From positions 1 to 64,000 of the forward strand of contig CAYSHC010000004.1 in the NCBI GenBank assembly GCA_964430855.1: a stretch of 64,000 nt of DNA, written 5' to 3'. Of the stretch, positions 16,355 through 22,588 are shown one piece after another. Below the pieces are notes generated by a model. The model was not told the origin of the DNA. It ran no database searches and saw only the letters and a list, made by a program, of their open reading frames with translations. The stretch comes from JAEZDP01 sp964430855 (lineage in GTDB: Bacteria > Acidobacteriota > Vicinamibacteria > Vicinamibacterales > Vicinamibacteraceae). The translations under genes and the position numbers were made by a program. Every line of letters begins with the position of its first letter. Positions within the stretch are counted from its first letter, which is position 1.

Positions 16355-16606
16355 ATGACGCCTTCTGTTTCGAACCTCGCCCCCACTCAGGATCCGCCGG
16401 CCCGGCCGGGACCTGACGAGACGTGGTTGACGGAGGTCCTCGAGCACATTCGTGAGGAGTACGACGACATGCCGGGGCTGTGCCTGACATTGCCCCAGGC
16501 ACAGCGCCTGTGGGGGCTCGACGCGGACACGTGCCGACGGGCCCTCGCCACACTCGTGGATGCCGGCTATCTGAGGCCGTCGGCGTTCGGCTACATGCGC
16601 GTCTGA
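16355..16606 (+). CDS. Small predicted helical (winged-helix-like) protein
   Basis: An 83-residue protein with no recognised named family. A disordered, Pro-rich N-terminus (to about residue 20) is followed by three predicted helices and a short C-terminal hairpin: LTLPQAQRLWGL, then CRRALATLVDAGYL, then FGYMRV. That order resembles a minimal winged-helix domain, so DNA binding is possible. GAAAGG lies upstream of the ATG. The near-consensus sigma-54-type promoter at 16273 reads directly into it, and it stands alone. Function is unknown; the fold suggestion is inference. Confidence 0.7.
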   Translation: MTPSVSNLAPTQDPPARPGPDETWLTEVLEHIREEYDDMPGLCLTLPQAQRLWGLDADTCRRALATLVDAGYLRPSAFGYMRV

Positions 16607-16683
16607 TCGCGCAGCCGACGGGTTGCTCGACGGGCGTTCCGTTCCCCGGTGTCACCAGCGGTGCCGTGGACGGGACGCCCGTT

Positions 16684-16733
16684 TCGCATGCCGGCAATCG
16701 TGCCGCTGTCGCATGCAGGGAATCGTGCCGCGC
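16684..16733. repeat. Two tandem 25-bp repeats, candidate activator sites
   Basis: Unit 1 (16684-16708) and unit 2 (16709-16733) are directly adjacent. Both begin TCGCATGC and share AATCGTGCCGC at the same offset. They lie about 140-190 bp upstream of the start point predicted from the -24/-12 element at 16847, where enhancer sites for sigma-54 activators commonly lie. Binding is inference. Confidence 0.55.
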
Positions 16734-16846
16734 ACGGCCCAGACTGGGAAGCCGAAGGCCGTCTCACGGGAGAGGTTGGCCCCCCTGTAACAGCAGCAAG
16801 ACGCCATCTCCTTGGAAAGTAAGCACCTTGCGACGTGTCCTCGCCA

Positions 16847-16862
16847 TGGCATGGCTGATGCA
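16847..16862 (+). promoter_or_regulatory. Sigma-54-type (-24/-12) promoter for the BON lipoprotein gene
   Basis: TGGCATGGCTGATGCA has GG-N10-GC spacing and matches the consensus at 10 of 12 positions. The predicted start is near 16873, giving a 76-nt leader to the ATG at 16949. A tandem repeat that could bind an activator lies upstream. Confidence 0.55.
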
Positions 16863-16948
16863 GTAGTTGTGTGCGTGAGACGTTGCCGGGGTATGGCGCG
16901 CGAGGCGGGTGCCGCGGCTTGAACCACATACATTCAGGAGGCAATCAC

Positions 16949-17365
16949 ATGTCGGTACGGATGCTTGGCCATGTACTGCTGATGGGGTCGCTCGCGGGCG
17001 TGGTGGCCTGTGACAGGGAGCCGGACAACCGCGCGGAAGTCGAAATGCGCGAGCGGTCCGACGACGCGGCCCGGACGGCCGATCGCACCGGGGATCGCAT
17101 CGGCGGGGCCGTCGAGGACGCGGCGAGGGCGACGGGCCACGCGGCCGAGGCCGCCCGTGAAACGGCAGACATCAAGGCGGCATTCGCTGCCGACGACCTT
17201 GTGGCCGCCCACGACATCGACGTCGACACCGACGCCGAGGCCAAGGTGGTGACGCTCACCGGACGCGTCGACACGGAGGCCCAGAAGGAGCGTGCCGAGA
17301 CGATTGCGAAGCGCGAGACCGAGGGCTACCGGATCGACAACCGCCTGGTGGTCGGCGCCAGCTAA
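16949..17365 (+). CDS. BON-domain lipoprotein
   Basis: A 138-residue protein. The leader ends in a lipobox (GVVAC), so it is probably an envelope lipoprotein. A charged, helical Ala/Arg/Asp-rich stretch (about 30-75) precedes one BON domain (about 76-138; VVTLTGRVDTEAQKERAE, then GYRIDNRLVV). BON domains bind membranes or phospholipids and occur in stress proteins such as OsmY. AGGAGG sits 8 bases before the ATG. A second BON lipoprotein follows after two strong hairpins, and a sigma-54-type promoter lies upstream. Confidence 0.88.
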   Translation: MSVRMLGHVLLMGSLAGVVACDREPDNRAEVEMRERSDDAARTADRTGDRIGGAVEDAARATGHAAEAARETADIKAAFAADDLVAAHDIDVDTDAEAKVVTLTGRVDTEAQKERAETIAKRETEGYRIDNRLVVGAS

Positions 17366-17373
17366 CGAATTGG

Positions 17374-17394
17374 AGCGGTCCTCCCCGGACCGCT
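17374..17394. terminator. First of two tandem hairpins between the BON genes
   Basis: AGCGGTCC, TCCCC loop, GGACCGCT form an 8-bp perfect stem 9 bp after the first BON stop. It has no T-tract. It is a likely attenuator or a site that stabilises the upstream mRNA. Confidence 0.55.
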
Positions 17395-17396
17395 TC

Positions 17397-17427
17397 GCGC
17401 CCCTGCGCCTCCCCGGCGCAGGGGCGC
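17397..17427. terminator. Second of two tandem hairpins between the BON genes
   Basis: A 13-bp perfect stem (GCGCCCCTGCGCC with GGCGCAGGGGCGC) has the same TCCCC loop as the hairpin just upstream and is followed by ACCTTTCCCC. It is the stronger terminator candidate of the pair. Confidence 0.65.
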
Positions 17428-17458
17428 ACCTTTCCCCATTTCGAATCGGAGGCACTCC

Positions 17459-17833
17459 ATGACTTCTCACGCAGCGGCGCCTGGTCGCCGAATCACCCGC
17501 CTGTTGACCGTGCCCGGCATCTGCCTCGGCCTTGTCATGGCGGGCGCGGCCTGCGGCAACACGATGCAGGGCGTCAAGCAGGACACGGCCAGCGTGGCCG
17601 AGAAGGTCGCCGGCGCGGCCGACACCGCGGGCGTCAAGTCCGCGCTGATCGCCGACGAGCGCATCGACACGTCCAACATCAACGTCGATACCAACACCGA
17701 CACGAACACGGTCGTGCTGAAGGGCTCGGTGCCCACGGCGCAGCAGAAGCAGCTCGCCGAGCAGATCGCGCGCGACAAGGCCAAGGGGTATCGCATCGTC
17801 AACCAGCTCGCGGTGACGCCGACGTCGTCATGA
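17459..17833 (+). CDS. BON-domain lipoprotein
   Basis: A 124-residue paralogue of the preceding gene: leader with lipobox (MAGAAC), a short Ala-rich linker, and one BON domain (about 55-124) with VVLKGSVPTAQQKQLAEQIA and GYRIVNQLAV. Membrane-associated stress function is inferred from the BON family. GGAGG lies 7 bases upstream. Expression may come from read-through past the two hairpins or from an unrecognised promoter; no -24/-12 element was seen directly in front of it. Confidence 0.87.
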   Translation: MTSHAAAPGRRITRLLTVPGICLGLVMAGAACGNTMQGVKQDTASVAEKVAGAADTAGVKSALIADERIDTSNINVDTNTDTNTVVLKGSVPTAQQKQLAEQIARDKAKGYRIVNQLAVTPTSS

Positions 17834-17937
17834 CGCGGGCGCTCCGGGCACCGACGGGGAGCACCGACATGTCGCGACCTATCGTGTCCTGCCCGCCGCA
17901 GACGGCACACCCGATCGGTTTCCCGCCAGGAGGTCGT

Positions 17938-18234
17938 ATGGCGAAGTGGTCTGCGAAGGACGAGCGGCAGTACGAGCACATCAAGGAAGGCCTTCAGGAT
18001 CGAGGTACGCGAACGCCGAGGGCCAAGGAGATCGCCGCCAGGACTGTCAACAAGCAGCGCCGCGAGGATGGCCGGACGCCGAGCCGACACAGCCAGGGCA
18101 CCGGCAATCCACGCACCAGTCTCGAGTCGCGGACAAAGGACGAGCTGTACAACATCGCGAAGTCGATGAACGTCGCGGGCCGCAGCTCGATGAGCAAGGA
18201 CGCGCTCGTGCAGGCCATCCGCGCCCGTCGATGA
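17938..18234 (+). CDS. Small Rho-N-domain-like (plasmid-stabilisation/DUF-type) protein
   Basis: A 98-residue, basic, hydrophilic protein. The first half (WSAKDERQYEHIKEGLQDRG, then AKEIAARTVNKQRREDGRTP) matches a widespread small-protein family often labelled plasmid stabilisation protein. The second half (RTKDELYNIAKSMNVAGRSS, then KDALVQAIR) is an SAP/Rho-N-like helix-extended-loop-helix that may bind nucleic acid. AGGAGG sits 5 bases before the ATG chosen. The longer upstream frame has no ribosome site. It follows the BON genes on the same strand and may be part of the same stress set. Confidence 0.8.
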   Translation: MAKWSAKDERQYEHIKEGLQDRGTRTPRAKEIAARTVNKQRREDGRTPSRHSQGTGNPRTSLESRTKDELYNIAKSMNVAGRSSMSKDALVQAIRARR

Positions 18235-18347
18235 ACGACGCGCGGCGCCGTTTGCGCGCCGTCGGGAACAGCAGTCCTCTGGCCCCCTCTCCCACGTACA
18301 GGGTTGACGGCAGCTCACGGGCCACGCCCGTGGCGAAAGGGGGCCGT

Positions 18348-18980
18348 ATGTCCAACGTTCGAAGTGCGACACGCGCGGGGCGGCGGTTGGGCATGTACAG
18401 CGCGGCGGTGTCCGCTGCGCTGCTGGTAGCGTCGGCCGGGGTATCAGCCGCGCCGATGACGTTCAGGGCCGCGCTCGTCCCCGAGACGGCCGAGTATCAG
18501 ACAGGGTCCGGGGAGGTGATCGTCGTCTACGACGACGTGAACCACATGCTGCGCATCGCCACGTCGTTTGCGGGCCTCACCGGGACGACGACCGTGGCCC
18601 ACATTCATTGCTGCACGGCCCTGCCGTTCGACGGCACGGTCGGCGTCGCGGTCACGCCTGGCACGCTGCCCGGGTTCCCGACCGGCATGCAGTCCGGGAA
18701 GTATTGGACGGAGCTCAACCTCACGAGTGACGCGACATACACCGCCGGCTTCCTCGCCGGGGCGGGCGGCACCCCGGGCCAGGCCGAGATGGCGCTCGTC
18801 GCTGGCATGTTCGATGGCACCGCCTACTTCAACGTGCACTCGACGGCCGTGGCCTCGGGGGAGATCCGGGGCTTCCTCCAGCCGGTACCCGAACCGGTGT
18901 CCCTGCTGCTGCTCGGCGTGACCGGCGGCGCGGCGTGGGCCGCACGGCATTCGACCAGCAGGCGCGACAGGCGTCGGTGA
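18348..18980 (+). CDS. CHRD-domain protein with PEP-CTERM anchor
   Basis: A 210-residue exported protein. The signal peptide (AAVSAALLVASAGVSA) is followed by a CHRD domain (about 35-180) with TVAHIHCC and the hallmark YFNVHSTAVASGEIRGFL. The C-terminus is a PEP-CTERM sorting signal: VPEP, a hydrophobic stretch (VSLLLLGVTGGAAWAA) and an Arg-rich tail. Proteins with this signal are processed by an exosortase and placed at the cell surface; no exosortase gene is in the window. CHRD function is unknown (named after chordin). The start was chosen where the leader begins; upstream frame is a shadow of the previous gene. Confidence 0.88.
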   Translation: MSNVRSATRAGRRLGMYSAAVSAALLVASAGVSAAPMTFRAALVPETAEYQTGSGEVIVVYDDVNHMLRIATSFAGLTGTTTVAHIHCCTALPFDGTVGVAVTPGTLPGFPTGMQSGKYWTELNLTSDATYTAGFLAGAGGTPGQAEMALVAGMFDGTAYFNVHSTAVASGEIRGFLQPVPEPVSLLLLGVTGGAAWAARHSTSRRDRRR

Positions 18981-18994
18981 GTGTGTCGCTGGCC

Positions 18995-19016
18995 GGGGCG
19001 CGAAGGATCGCGCCCC
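18995..19016. terminator. Bidirectional hairpin between converging genes
   Basis: GGGGCGCGA, AGGA, TCGCGCCCC form a 9-bp perfect stem between the CHRD gene and the LamG-like gene, which converge here. It could serve both. Confidence 0.65.
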
Positions 19017-19020
19017 GCGC

Positions 19021-19716
19021 CTATCGTGTGCGCGTAACGCCGTCGAGCGTCGTGAACTCGCCCGGCGCCAGGGCCCGCCGCGTGAAGCGTGCCGAATGGA
19101 TCGCGCCCTTGAAGTAGTCCACGAGGTTGATGCGGACGCCCACCGAGGTACGCCCCGGGCCCTGGGGTGCGAGCGAGACTTCCTCGGCGCCGTCGAGTAC
19201 GCCGTTGACGTAGTTCCTCAGGACACGGCCGTCGTAGACCACGGCCACGTGGTACCACTCGCCAAGCGGGTGCAGGCTCTGCCTGTTCATGAGCGTGGCC
19301 TCGCCGGTGGCGCTGAAGTTGTAGCTGTCGAGGAACCACCGATCGCCGACCACCCGGATCTCGAAGAGCATCCGGTTCTGCGAGCCCGCTTCCTGGAGGT
19401 GAAACCAGCGTTGCGCCCTGCTGCCGCCGTCTGGACGGAAGACGGCTTCCCACGTGAACGTCGACGCCCCGGCCAGCGGGTGCACGTCCACGAACAGTGC
19501 CGCCTCCACGCCGTCGAACTCGACGACGGGACCGAACCGGCTCTCGACGACGCGCGGGTGTCCCTGCACGGTCGTCGGATGCGTGCCGAGCCGGTCGAGG
19601 CGGTCGAAGCGCCACACCTCGACCTCGTTCTGGGCGGCCGGTGCGAGGGCGGCGACGGCGAGCCCGGCGAGGAAGGCCAGGACGATGCCCCGGTGGCGTC
19701 TGCGAACGCAGGTCAT
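19021..19716 (-). CDS. Secreted LamG/concanavalin-A-like domain protein
   Basis: A 231-residue protein with a signal peptide (VLAFLAGLAVAALAPAAQ) and one laminin-G-3-type jelly-roll domain (about 30-225): VVEFDGVEAALFV, STFTWEAVFRP, GEWYHVAVVYDGRVLRNYVNGV and the closing GAIHSARFTRRALAPGEF. Such domains bind carbohydrates or other surface ligands; the ligand is unknown. It stands alone, converging with the CHRD gene and lying downstream of serB on the same strand, separated from it by a hairpin. Confidence 0.85.
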   Translation of the reverse strand: MTCVRRRHRGIVLAFLAGLAVAALAPAAQNEVEVWRFDRLDRLGTHPTTVQGHPRVVESRFGPVVEFDGVEAALFVDVHPLAGASTFTWEAVFRPDGGSRAQRWFHLQEAGSQNRMLFEIRVVGDRWFLDSYNFSATGEATLMNRQSLHPLGEWYHVAVVYDGRVLRNYVNGVLDGAEEVSLAPQGPGRTSVGVRINLVDYFKGAIHSARFTRRALAPGEFTTLDGVTRTR

Positions 19717-19734
19717 GCGCCAGCAAGCCTACAC

Positions 19735-19751
19735 CCGCCCGTGACGGGCGG
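19735..19751 (-). terminator. Hairpin downstream of serB
   Basis: CCGCCCG, TGA, CGGGCGG is a 7-bp perfect stem three bases after the serB stop. No clear T-tract is present. Confidence 0.5.
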
Positions 19752-19753
19752 CG

Positions 19754-20992
19754 TCACCGCACGGCGTCGAGCGTCTCGCGATCGCGGACGCCGAGCAGGT
19801 AGAGAATGCCGTCGAGCCCGAGCGTGGAGATGGCCTGCCGCGCGGTCTGGCGGACGACAGGCTTGGCGCGGAATGCGATGCCCAGGCCGGCAAGGCCCAG
19901 CATGGGCAGATCGTTCGCGCCGTCGCCGACGGCGACCACCTGTTGCATGTCAAGACCCTCGTCGCGGGCAATCCGGGTGAGCAGCTCCGCCTTGCGCGCG
20001 CCGTCCACGATGGGCTCGCGGACCTCGCCGGTCACGACGCCGTCGCGGACGTCGAGTTCGTTGGCGTGCAGGTAGTCAATGCCGAGCCGCTCCTGGAGGA
20101 CTCTGCCGACGAACGTGAAGCCGCCGGAGAGGATGGCCGTCCGGTAGCCGAGCCTGCGCAGCGTGCTGATCAGGCGCTCGGCCCCGTCCATCAGCGGCAC
20201 GGAGTCGATGACGTCCTGGAGCGCCGACGCGGGCATCCCGCGCAGGAGCGCGACGCGCTGCCTGAAGCTGGTCCTGAAGTCGATCTCGCCGCGCATGGCC
20301 GCCTCGGTGATCGCCTCGACCTTCTGTCCGACACCCGCACGTCTGGCGAGCTCGTCGATCACTTCGGCGCGGATCAGCGTGGAGTCCATGTCGAAGGCGA
20401 TCAGCCGGCGATGGCGGCGCCAGGCGGTGTCGTGCTGGAAGGCGATGTCGATGCCGTGACGCATCGCCAGCGACAGCAGGTCGCCCCGGAACGCCGTCTC
20501 GTCGGCAAGTGTTCCCGACGCCGCGAGCTCGACGCACACGCGCGGCAGCTCGACGGTCGGCCCGAGAGGCACGCGACCCGACAGGCGGTCGATGCTGTCG
20601 ATGTTCAGCCCCGCGCGGGCCACGGCGCCGCTGACGTCGGTCAGGTGCCCGGCCGTCAGGGTCGCACCCAGCATCGTGACGAGGTAGCGGCCCTTGCCCT
20701 GGGCGGCCACCCAGGCGTGGTAGTCCGCCTCCGTCGCGGCCTTGAAGCGGACCTGCACGCCCAGCTCGTGGGCCTTGAGCAGCAGCTCCGTCAGCAGCGG
20801 CGAGGCCTTCATGGCGTCGGTCAGCTCGACGAGCAGGCCCAGGGCCAGCGAGCCATGGATGACCGCCTGGCCGATGTCGAGAATGCGCGCCCCGGACGCG
20901 GCGAGGATGCCGGTGAGCGCATGGGTCACCCCCGCGCGGTCGGGGCCGGTGACGTCGATCTGGAGGACACGGGCGGTCGGGAGGGCGGACAT
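19754..20992 (-). CDS. serB: Phosphoserine phosphatase with tandem ACT domains
   Basis: A 412-residue cytosolic enzyme that removes phosphate from phosphoserine, the last step of serine synthesis. Two ACT regulatory domains occupy about residues 8-85 and 103-180. The HAD phosphatase domain follows, with nucleophile and acid in FDMDSTLI (D201, D203), motif II in AILSGGF, the conserved Lys in GARKAELL, and motif III VGDGANDLPML. Length and architecture match the long, ACT-containing SerB2 type, where serine can act through the ACT domains. It stands alone with a hairpin after the stop. Confidence 0.95.
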   Translation of the reverse strand: MSALPTARVLQIDVTGPDRAGVTHALTGILAASGARILDIGQAVIHGSLALGLLVELTDAMKASPLLTELLLKAHELGVQVRFKAATEADYHAWVAAQGKGRYLVTMLGATLTAGHLTDVSGAVARAGLNIDSIDRLSGRVPLGPTVELPRVCVELAASGTLADETAFRGDLLSLAMRHGIDIAFQHDTAWRRHRRLIAFDMDSTLIRAEVIDELARRAGVGQKVEAITEAAMRGEIDFRTSFRQRVALLRGMPASALQDVIDSVPLMDGAERLISTLRRLGYRTAILSGGFTFVGRVLQERLGIDYLHANELDVRDGVVTGEVREPIVDGARKAELLTRIARDEGLDMQQVVAVGDGANDLPMLGLAGLGIAFRAKPVVRQTARQAISTLGLDGILYLLGVRDRETLDAVR

Positions 20993-21127
20993 GCAGCCCC
21001 CTAGCGTACCGCGGGGCGGGGGGAGCCGTCACCGCCACGACCTCGTGGTCGACGCGTCCGCGTTCCTGCGCGACGCTGTCGATCCCGCCACGCGCCGACC
21101 GACCATCAGGTGGAAGGAGGGACACTC

Positions 21128-21625
21128 ATGACCGTAACGTCGACAAGCACCACGAAGATCTTCACCCACCTCTGGTACGCCGAGGATGCCGAGGGCGCCG
21201 CCCGCCTGTACACGTCGATCTTCCCCGACTCGCGTATCGACCACGTGTGGACGATTCCGACCGACGCGCCGGGCGGTCCCGGCGGCTCGGTGGTCGTCGT
21301 GGATTTCACGCTGTTCCGCCAGCGCTTCCAGGCCATCACCGCCGGGCCGCACCACGAGTTCAACGACGCGATGTCGCTCGTTGTCGTGTGTGACGACCAG
21401 GCCGAGCTCGATCGCTACTGGGACGCGCTGCTGGCCGATGGCGGCCGCGCGCAGGCGTGCGGGTGGCTGATCGACAGGTACGGCGTACGCTGGCAAATCG
21501 TGCCCGCGGTCCTCGACGAGCTGATGCGCACCGGAGACGAGGCGCAGGTCAGGCGCGTGACCGCCGCGATGATGAGTATGGTAAAGCTCGATATCGCGCA
21601 GCTCGAAGAGGCATACCGGTCGTGA
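21128..21625 (+). CDS. VOC-superfamily PhnB-like protein
   Basis: A 165-residue protein of the PhnB/3-demethylubiquinone-methyltransferase-like branch of the VOC fold. Landmarks are FTHLWYAEDAEGAARLYTSIF, FTLFRQRFQAITAGP, FNDAMSLVV, and the YGVRWQIVP strand near the end. Family members are widespread and mostly uncharacterised; none of the antibiotic-resistance motifs is evident. GGAGGG sits 9 bases before the ATG. Followed closely by a DMT transporter gene on the same strand. Confidence 0.88.
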   Translation: MTVTSTSTTKIFTHLWYAEDAEGAARLYTSIFPDSRIDHVWTIPTDAPGGPGGSVVVVDFTLFRQRFQAITAGPHHEFNDAMSLVVVCDDQAELDRYWDALLADGGRAQACGWLIDRYGVRWQIVPAVLDELMRTGDEAQVRRVTAAMMSMVKLDIAQLEEAYRS

Positions 21626-21658
21626 GCGACGGGTGCCGCGCGTTCGCGCCCGTCACCC

Positions 21659-22588
21659 ATGACACCTGACCATCGCCGACGTCTTGCCTATCTCCTGATT
21701 CTTGCGACGCCCGCGCTGTGGAGCGTCAACTACCTCGTGGCCAGGACGGCCCCGGGCGTCATCGGGCCGCACATGCTCGCGCTGTGCCGGTGGGCGCTGG
21801 CCGGCCTGCTGCTCGCCGCGCTGGCCTGGCCGGAGATCCGGGCCAACCGGGCGGCTCTCGCCCGCGAGTGGTGGCAGATGGCGATCCTGGGCGCGCTCGG
21901 CATGTGGATCTGCGGCGCGTTCGTCTACATCGGCGGCAAGACGACGAGTGCGACGAACATCAGCCTGATCTACGCGCTGTCGCCGGTCCTGATCGCCCTG
22001 TTCTCGTCAGCGGTCCTCGGCGAGCGCCTGGTGTTCACGCAGGCCGCGGGCATCGCCCTCAGCCTCGCGGGCTTCGTCCACATCGCGCTGGCCGGACGCT
22101 GGCACGACCTCGGCGCCGTGCGTCTGACGCCCGGGGACTGGTGGATCCTGACAGCCGCCGTGGCGTGGGCGGCCTACACGCTGCTCCTCAGGCGCTGGCC
22201 GTCGGCGTTCGGTCCGACGGCACGGCTCGCGCTAATCGCCGCCGGCGGCGTCGCCGTGCTGCTCCCGTTCACCATCGTCGAAGCCATCCTCGAGCCGCCC
22301 GTGTTCTCGTGGGCCGCCGTCGGGTTCGTCGTGGCGACGGCGCTGTCGCCGGCCTTCGGCGCGTACCTGTCGTACTCGTTCATGCTCGGTGTGCTCGGCG
22401 CGGCCCGCACCGGCGTCGTGATGTACCTCGGGCCGATCTATGCCGCGGCGCTGGCGTGGGTGGTGCTTGGCGAACCGGTTCGCGGGTTCCACTGGGTCGG
22501 CGCCGCGATGATTCTGCCGGGCATCTACCTGGTCACCCGGCCGCCGCGTTCCCGGCCCGGCTTCGCGTCGCGCCGAGGGCGCGCGTGA
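21659..22588 (+). CDS. EamA/DMT-superfamily transporter
   Basis: A 309-residue membrane protein with about ten transmembrane segments in two EamA repeats (about 8-140 and 155-295). Repeat motifs include PALWSVNYLVAR, SATNISLIYALSPVLIAL, SLAGFVHIAL and the closing WVGAAMILPGIYLV. Family members export amino acids, nucleotides or other metabolites; the substrate is unknown. Its 3' end overlaps the 3' end of the P-type ATPase gene by 56 bp on the opposite strand, an unusually long convergent overlap. Confidence 0.9.
   Translation: MTPDHRRRLAYLLILATPALWSVNYLVARTAPGVIGPHMLALCRWALAGLLLAALAWPEIRANRAALAREWWQMAILGALGMWICGAFVYIGGKTTSATNISLIYALSPVLIALFSSAVLGERLVFTQAAGIALSLAGFVHIALAGRWHDLGAVRLTPGDWWILTAAVAWAAYTLLLRRWPSAFGPTARLALIAAGGVAVLLPFTIVEAILEPPVFSWAAVGFVVATALSPAFGAYLSYSFMLGVLGAARTGVVMYLGPIYAAALAWVVLGEPVRGFHWVGAAMILPGIYLVTRPPRSRPGFASRRGRA

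Larger units (their letters stand above)
16607..16948. other. 342-bp intergenic region holding promoter and repeat elements
   Basis: No gene is supported here. The region contains a possible long-range stem after the 16355 gene (CGGGCGT at 16631-16637 with ACGCCCG at 16675-16681), a tandem 25-bp repeat (16684-16733), and a -24/-12 element (16847-16862) followed by the leader of the BON lipoprotein gene. It looks like the regulatory region of that gene. Confidence 0.6.
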
